Positions 60,515-64,000 of a DNA stretch of 64,000 bases are shown here, piece after piece. Within the stretch, counting starts at the first letter, position 1, and the number at the start of each line of letters is the position of its first letter. A program made the position numbers and the translations under genes. This DNA is from VAZQ01 sp963817135 (GTDB lineage: Bacteria; Pseudomonadota; Alphaproteobacteria; Rhizobiales; Xanthobacteraceae): the NCBI GenBank assembly GCA_963817135.1, contig CAWFNG010000008.1, positions 124,001 to 188,000 of the forward strand, written 5' to 3'. The notes beneath the pieces were generated by a model that was not told the DNA's origin, made no database searches, and worked only from the letters and a program-made list of their open reading frames with translations.

Positions 60515-61486
60515 ATGCGCAAAATGGTAATCGCGGCGTTCTTGTTAACCGGGCTGGCATTCGCCACTCCGGTACGGGCGGCCGACAAGGTTCGGTTCGC
60601 ATATACCGTCCAGGTCCATCAGGCCAACATGATGGTTCTTCAGGATTATGCGAAAAAGTACAATATCGAGATCGAACCTGTACCGATGCGGCGATATGCC
60701 GATCAACAGTTGGCGCTGATGACCAACCAAGTTGATGTTGCAGTTGTGGGTTACATCAACGTCGGCCTGATGGAAGAAAAGGATTTCCGCGACTATCGTG
60801 CCATTGCCGGCGTCTTTACCGGTGGGCAGAGTCTGACCCTAGCCAACGGCATCAAGGCGACGAAATGGAAGGACCTGGAGAACCTCAAGCTCGGAACAGC
60901 CCCGAACAGCTATTCCGAACTGCTATTCAAGGCGAGTGCCAGCCGCGGCGGAGCTGATCTCGCGAAAATCCAAACCATTAGCTTTGCGGCCGGAGGACCG
61001 CCGGTGCTTGCGGCGTTAAAGGACCGTCAGATCGACGGCTTCGTCTTTTGGGAGCCCAACAATGCCGATGCCGCCGTTGCCGGGAATGGCTACTACAGCT
61101 CGCTTGATATTGGCGACAATCCGACCCGCAACATCAACGGCGTGCTGACAGTCAATTCTGCCTTTCTGCAAACCCACAGGGCAGCCGTGCTGGGCGTCGT
61201 GCGTGCGGTCATCGATGCGACCAACGGACTCAATCAGGACAGCAACAAATATATTGACGTCGCGATGAAGGGCACCGGATCGTCGCTTCCGGTCATCAAG
61301 GAAGCAATTCCGCACGGTAAGCTCGATTACAACCTATATTCCAAAGAAGCCAAGGCGCTGCTGAGAATGGTTTACGACGCCAAGCTCACCAAGATCGACA
61401 CATCCGGAGCAATCGATAAGCAATTTGACTATTCGCTGCTGACCGAGGCGACGGGAAAGTCGAAGGGACAGCTCGGTGGCGAGTGA
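60515..61486 (+). CDS. ABC transporter substrate-binding protein (NMT1/THI5-like)
   Basis: A 323-residue periplasmic protein. The signal peptide MRKMVIAAFLLTGLAFATPV is cleaved near VRA-A, then KVRFAYTVQVHQANMMVLQDYAKKYNIEIEPVP begins the binding fold. GFVFWEPNNADAAVAGN is the usual end of the first lobe. Of two close ATGs (60509 and 60515) the second has GGGAG at a proper distance. The stop overlaps the permease GTG. Its ligand is probably the compound handled by the hydrolase upstream. Confidence 0.87.
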   Translation: MRKMVIAAFLLTGLAFATPVRAADKVRFAYTVQVHQANMMVLQDYAKKYNIEIEPVPMRRYADQQLALMTNQVDVAVVGYINVGLMEEKDFRDYRAIAGVFTGGQSLTLANGIKATKWKDLENLKLGTAPNSYSELLFKASASRGGADLAKIQTISFAAGGPPVLAALKDRQIDGFVFWEPNNADAAVAGNGYYSSLDIGDNPTRNINGVLTVNSAFLQTHRAAVLGVVRAVIDATNGLNQDSNKYIDVAMKGTGSSLPVIKEAIPHGKLDYNLYSKEAKALLRMVYDAKLTKIDTSGAIDKQFDYSLLTEATGKSKGQLGGE

Positions 61487-62337
61487 GCATAAGGACTAAA
61501 GTGACCGCCGTCCCGGTCGCAACTTCAACAACCAGCTGGGAAGGCGCTCGCCTGCTCGCGGGCGTCCATCTCGTTCTGCGCCGGATCACCGGTCCGGCGG
61601 TTGTCGTTCTGCTGTGGCACCTTGCCTCCACTCAGCATTGGGTCGATCCACGCTTTGTACCCTCACCTGTTACAGTATTGGGCGCATTGCAGGAATGGAT
61701 GTTCGGGCAAGTCGGGGCGGGCCCCTATTCGGGCACCTGGTTCATGCACGCGGCCAACAGTACGTACCGCGTTCTCGTCGGTTTTCTACTCGCCGCCGGG
61801 ACGGGTGTGGTGATTGGCTGCTTGATTGGCTGGTTTCGGCTTTTTTCCGATCTTCTGGATCCGATCATCCAGATTCTGCGCCCGATACCCATCACGGCCT
61901 GGGTGCCCTTTGCCGTAATCTTTTTCGGTATTCGCGACGGGTCCGCTTTCTTTCTGATCGCGCTGGGAGCCTTCTTTCCCATTGTGGTGAATACAGCGGT
62001 CGGCGTTGCCAATACGCCGAAGCTGCTGGTGCGTGCCGCGCGGATGCTGGGAATCCGCCGCTACATGCTTCTGCCGCGGGTCGTGCTGCCTGCTGCAATG
62101 CCGTTCGTGTTTACCGGACTGCGTCTTGGCGTGGGTCTCGCCTGGGTTCTGGTAATTGTTGCGGAAATGATGGCAGTCAAATCAGGCCTCGGTTTCGCGA
62201 TGTGGGATGCTTATTATTTTTTGCGTTTGGACATCATAATTGCGGCTATGCTGAGCGTTGGTGCACTCGGCTTCCTCAGTGATTTGCTGATTCGGCTCAT
62301 CGGTCGCCGCTTCCTGCGATGGAGCCGAGGGTTATGA
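61483..62337 (+). CDS. ABC transporter permease (SsuC/TauC-like)
   Basis: A 284-residue membrane protein with about six helices. The BPD_transp_1 loop reads LLVRAARMLGIRRYMLLPRVVLPAAMPFVFTGLRLG. PSPVTVLGALQEWMF near residue 60 and AEMMAVKSGLGFAMWDAYYF near the end are family features. The start GTG overlaps the binding-protein TGA (GTGA), showing tight coupling. It is intact, unlike the similar permease at 16763. Confidence 0.92.
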   Translation: MSIRTKVTAVPVATSTTSWEGARLLAGVHLVLRRITGPAVVVLLWHLASTQHWVDPRFVPSPVTVLGALQEWMFGQVGAGPYSGTWFMHAANSTYRVLVGFLLAAGTGVVIGCLIGWFRLFSDLLDPIIQILRPIPITAWVPFAVIFFGIRDGSAFFLIALGAFFPIVVNTAVGVANTPKLLVRAARMLGIRRYMLLPRVVLPAAMPFVFTGLRLGVGLAWVLVIVAEMMAVKSGLGFAMWDAYYFLRLDIIIAAMLSVGALGFLSDLLIRLIGRRFLRWSRGL

Positions 62338-63177
62338 GTGAACCCGCGTTTGCAATGGTCATCACCCCAAAAGAAACAACGCATTGTTCTGCGGGGGCTG
62401 CACAAACGATTTATCGACATCGCGCGACAGGAGGAGATTGTCGCACTCGAGAACATCGATCTGGAGATCGGGGACGATGAATTTCTCACGATTCTCGGCC
62501 CAAGCGGCTGCGGAAAAACCACACTGCTCAACATCGTCGCCAGCTTTGAGCGCGTGACAAGTGGGGAGGTGCGGCTCGACGGTGAGGTCATGCAAAAACC
62601 CGGACCCGATCGCGGCGTTGTGTTTCAGGACTATGCGTTGTTTCCCTGGCTCACGGTGCAGCAAAACATCGAATTCGGGTTGCGCGAGCGCGGGGTGCCC
62701 AAATCCGAACGGCGGTCGCGCGTGCGCCGACAAATCGCCTCGGTCGGCCTCTCCGGCTTTGAGCAACGATACCCGCAGGAGCTATCGGGTGGCATGCGCC
62801 AGCGGGTTGCGCTTGCGCGGGTGCTCGTCAACGACCCGAAAACTCTTCTCATGGACGAGCCGTTTGCCGCCCTCGATGCTCAGACGCGTACAATGATGCA
62901 GCGGGAATTGCTGCAGATGTGGAGCGCCGAGCGGCGCACCGCGATATTCGTTACGCATAATATCGAAGAAGCCGTCCTGCTGGGCGACCGGGTGGTTGTG
63001 ATGACCGCACGCCCCGGAAGAATCAAGGAGATTGTCGCTATCAGCCTTGCGCGACCGCGCGATGTCACATCGCCCGAGTTCAATGCGATCCGACGCCGCA
63101 TCACTGCGCTTCTTGAAGACGAGGTGCAGGCTGCCTTTGCCGCAATGCAGCTGTCAGATGTCAGAGATCAGAGATGA
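62338..63177 (+). CDS. ABC transporter ATPase (nitrate/sulfonate/taurine type)
   Basis: A 279-residue nucleotide-binding protein. Walker A is LGPSGCGKTT, the Q-loop is VVFQDYALFPW, the signature is LSGGMRQRVALARVL, Walker B is TLLMDEPFAALDAQT and the switch His is in VTHNIEEA. The start is GTG 62338, directly after the permease stop. An ATG at 62335 in another frame gives MSEPAFAMVITPKE, so a frame change in the first 15 codons cannot be excluded. The last eight residues (LSDVRDQR) are coded by the repeat at 63154. Confidence 0.9.
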   Translation: MNPRLQWSSPQKKQRIVLRGLHKRFIDIARQEEIVALENIDLEIGDDEFLTILGPSGCGKTTLLNIVASFERVTSGEVRLDGEVMQKPGPDRGVVFQDYALFPWLTVQQNIEFGLRERGVPKSERRSRVRRQIASVGLSGFEQRYPQELSGGMRQRVALARVLVNDPKTLLMDEPFAALDAQTRTMMQRELLQMWSAERRTAIFVTHNIEEAVLLGDRVVVMTARPGRIKEIVAISLARPRDVTSPEFNAIRRRITALLEDEVQAAFAAMQLSDVRDQR

Positions 63178-63235
63178 GCGATGAGATTGATTTGTGATCT
63201 GTCGTCCGACATCTGATCTCTGACATCCGATATCC
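63154..63235. repeat. Simple-sequence inverted repeat (TCAGAGATCAGAGATG type)
   Basis: TCAGATGTCAGAGATCAGAG on the left is mirrored by CTGATCTCTGACATC on the right (63213-63227). It contains the stop codon of the ATPase gene and ends just before the enoyl-CoA hydratase ribosome site. Confidence 0.8.
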
Positions 63236-63249
63236 GGGGAGATCGCAGA

Positions 63250-64000
63250 ATGAACAATGAGCTGATTGTCGAGCGGCACGGCCCAGTGGCGTGGCTGACG
63301 GTCAACCGTCCGGAAGTTCGTAACGCGCTTAGTCTTGAGATCACCCAGCGCCTCGCACAAACAGTGCGCGATTTGTCGCGCGACCGTACGCTGCGTGTTG
63401 TCGTCCTCACGGGCGCCGGAAACCGAGCTTTTGTCTCAGGCGCTGACGTGCGCGAATTTCGAGACCACCTGGCGACGCCTGAGAGCGCACTGAGCTACGA
63501 TGCGGCGGCAGAGCAGCTTCAATCGGCGCTACGCGAGGCGCCGCAGCCGGTTATCGCGATGATCCAGGGTCATGCCGTCGGTAGCGGCACGATTGTTGCG
63601 GCCTCCTGCGATTTTCGAATTGCTGTCTCCACCGCCAGGTTCGGGATCCCGGTGGCAAAATTCGGCTTCCTCGCCCCCGTTCCGGACACATTGCGCCTTG
63701 TGCAACTCGTCGGGCCGGCCAAGGCCAAATGGTTGCTGATGACCGGGGAGCTTATCAAAGCGCAGGAGGCTCAGGCGATCGGCCTGATCGATCAGGTCGT
63801 CGAGCCTGAGGACCTCAAGGCGAAGGTCGATGCCCTTGTCGCCATGCTGGCGGCTAATGCCCCGTTGACGATCAAGGCAACCAAACAGATCGTGGAAACA
63901 ATGACCGCGCCCAGCGCCACCGTTGCATCTGGCGCCCCCTGGTATGCAGAAATCTTTCGCAGCCAGGATTTCAAGCGAGGGCTTGATGCATTCTTCAATA
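63250..64000 (+). CDS. Enoyl-CoA hydratase/isomerase family protein (3' end outside the window)
   Basis: The frame is open from ATG 63250 (GGGGAGATCGCAG upstream) to the window edge, 250 codons. It is a crotonase-fold enzyme: WLTVNRPEVRNALSLEI, the oxyanion-hole loop RAFVSGADVREF, and IQGHAVGSGTIVAASCDFRIA, where an Ala-Val-Gly-Ser-Gly replaces the usual GGG helix start. AIGLIDQVVEPEDL follows. It acts on a CoA thioester. Being last in the hydrolase-ABC operon, it may degrade the carbon skeleton of the imported compound. Confidence 0.9.
   Translation, partial: MNNELIVERHGPVAWLTVNRPEVRNALSLEITQRLAQTVRDLSRDRTLRVVVLTGAGNRAFVSGADVREFRDHLATPESALSYDAAAEQLQSALREAPQPVIAMIQGHAVGSGTIVAASCDFRIAVSTARFGIPVAKFGFLAPVPDTLRLVQLVGPAKAKWLLMTGELIKAQEAQAIGLIDQVVEPEDLKAKVDALVAMLAANAPLTIKATKQIVETMTAPSATVASGAPWYAEIFRSQDFKRGLDAFFN

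Noticed and set aside
1..64000. tRNA, rRNA, insertion-sequence transposase or prophage genes
   Set aside because: I looked for these on both strands by eye and found no cloverleaf, rRNA segment or DDE-type or integrase protein. A covariance-model scan would be needed to exclude small RNAs.

Overview
The window looks like chromosome of an alphaproteobacterium of the Hyphomicrobiales, closest in style to Bradyrhizobium, Rhodopseudomonas and their soil relatives. This rests on the gene set and order (thyA-folA-hflK-hflC-DUF2065-degP-serB-miaA-msrQ-ilvI-ilvH-ilvC), a ChvI-like response regulator, many Bug/TctC and orphan ABC-type substrate-binding proteins, SAM-domain adenylate cyclases and a TIR-TPR protein. 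It is recognition by eye; no database was searched. I see no rRNA, tRNA, CRISPR array or transposase gene.

Region 1 (1-22 kb) is mostly a conserved core. A TctB/TctA pair is followed by thymidylate synthase and DHFR, the HflKC complex, a DUF2065 protein, a DegP-type protease, SerB, MiaA (starting 3 bases from serB on the other strand) and MsrQ. The isoleucine/valine genes ilvI-ilvH-ilvC follow, behind a clear promoter, an Ile/Leu/Val-codon run and an attenuator-like terminator. Next come a sulfonate/nitrate-type ABC transporter (permease frameshifted), an LTA-synthase-like sulfatase, a Nudix hydrolase and a MetE-like methyltransferase. Palindromes with CTAGTG ends punctuate this region and supply the stop codons of two genes.

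Region 2 (22.5-28.1 kb) holds two solenoid-repeat proteins in tandem. One is a secreted Sel1-repeat protein with one frameshift. The other is a large TIR-transmembrane-TPR protein whose first 1.4 kb carries about eight frame breaks while the following 2.9 kb is open.

Region 3 (28.7-38.8 kb) holds a beta-hydroxyacid dehydrogenase, a decayed GFA gene, an adenylate cyclase, an outer-membrane barrel, and a three-gene signalling operon (ChvI-like regulator, DUF4118-type histidine kinase, and a 58-residue membrane protein coupled to the kinase by ATGA). After these come a small secreted protein interrupted by an in-frame TGA, a patatin lipoprotein, an ornithine-cyclodeaminase-family gene and a Bug protein.

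Region 4 (38.9-59.5 kb) is accessory and rich in remnants. It contains a TauD dioxygenase, orphan ABC substrate-binding proteins, two tandem DUF4344 metallopeptidases (one without its zinc motif), ligase fragments in inverted orientation, a truncated copy of a SAM-cyclase gene beside the full-length version, a dioxygenase N-terminal fragment, and an A-PCP-C NRPS-like gene whose condensation motif is HQxxxDG. A duplicated scrap of that NRPS gene lies next to a secreted metzincin-type protease gene.

Region 5 (59.6-64 kb) is a compact operon: carbon-nitrogen hydrolase, ABC substrate-binding protein, permease, ATPase and an enoyl-CoA hydratase cut by the window edge. It probably imports and processes one nitrogen-containing compound.

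The core biosynthetic genes are all intact, while the frame breaks fall in accessory genes. That favours real decay over uniform sequencing error, though the sequence alone cannot settle it.
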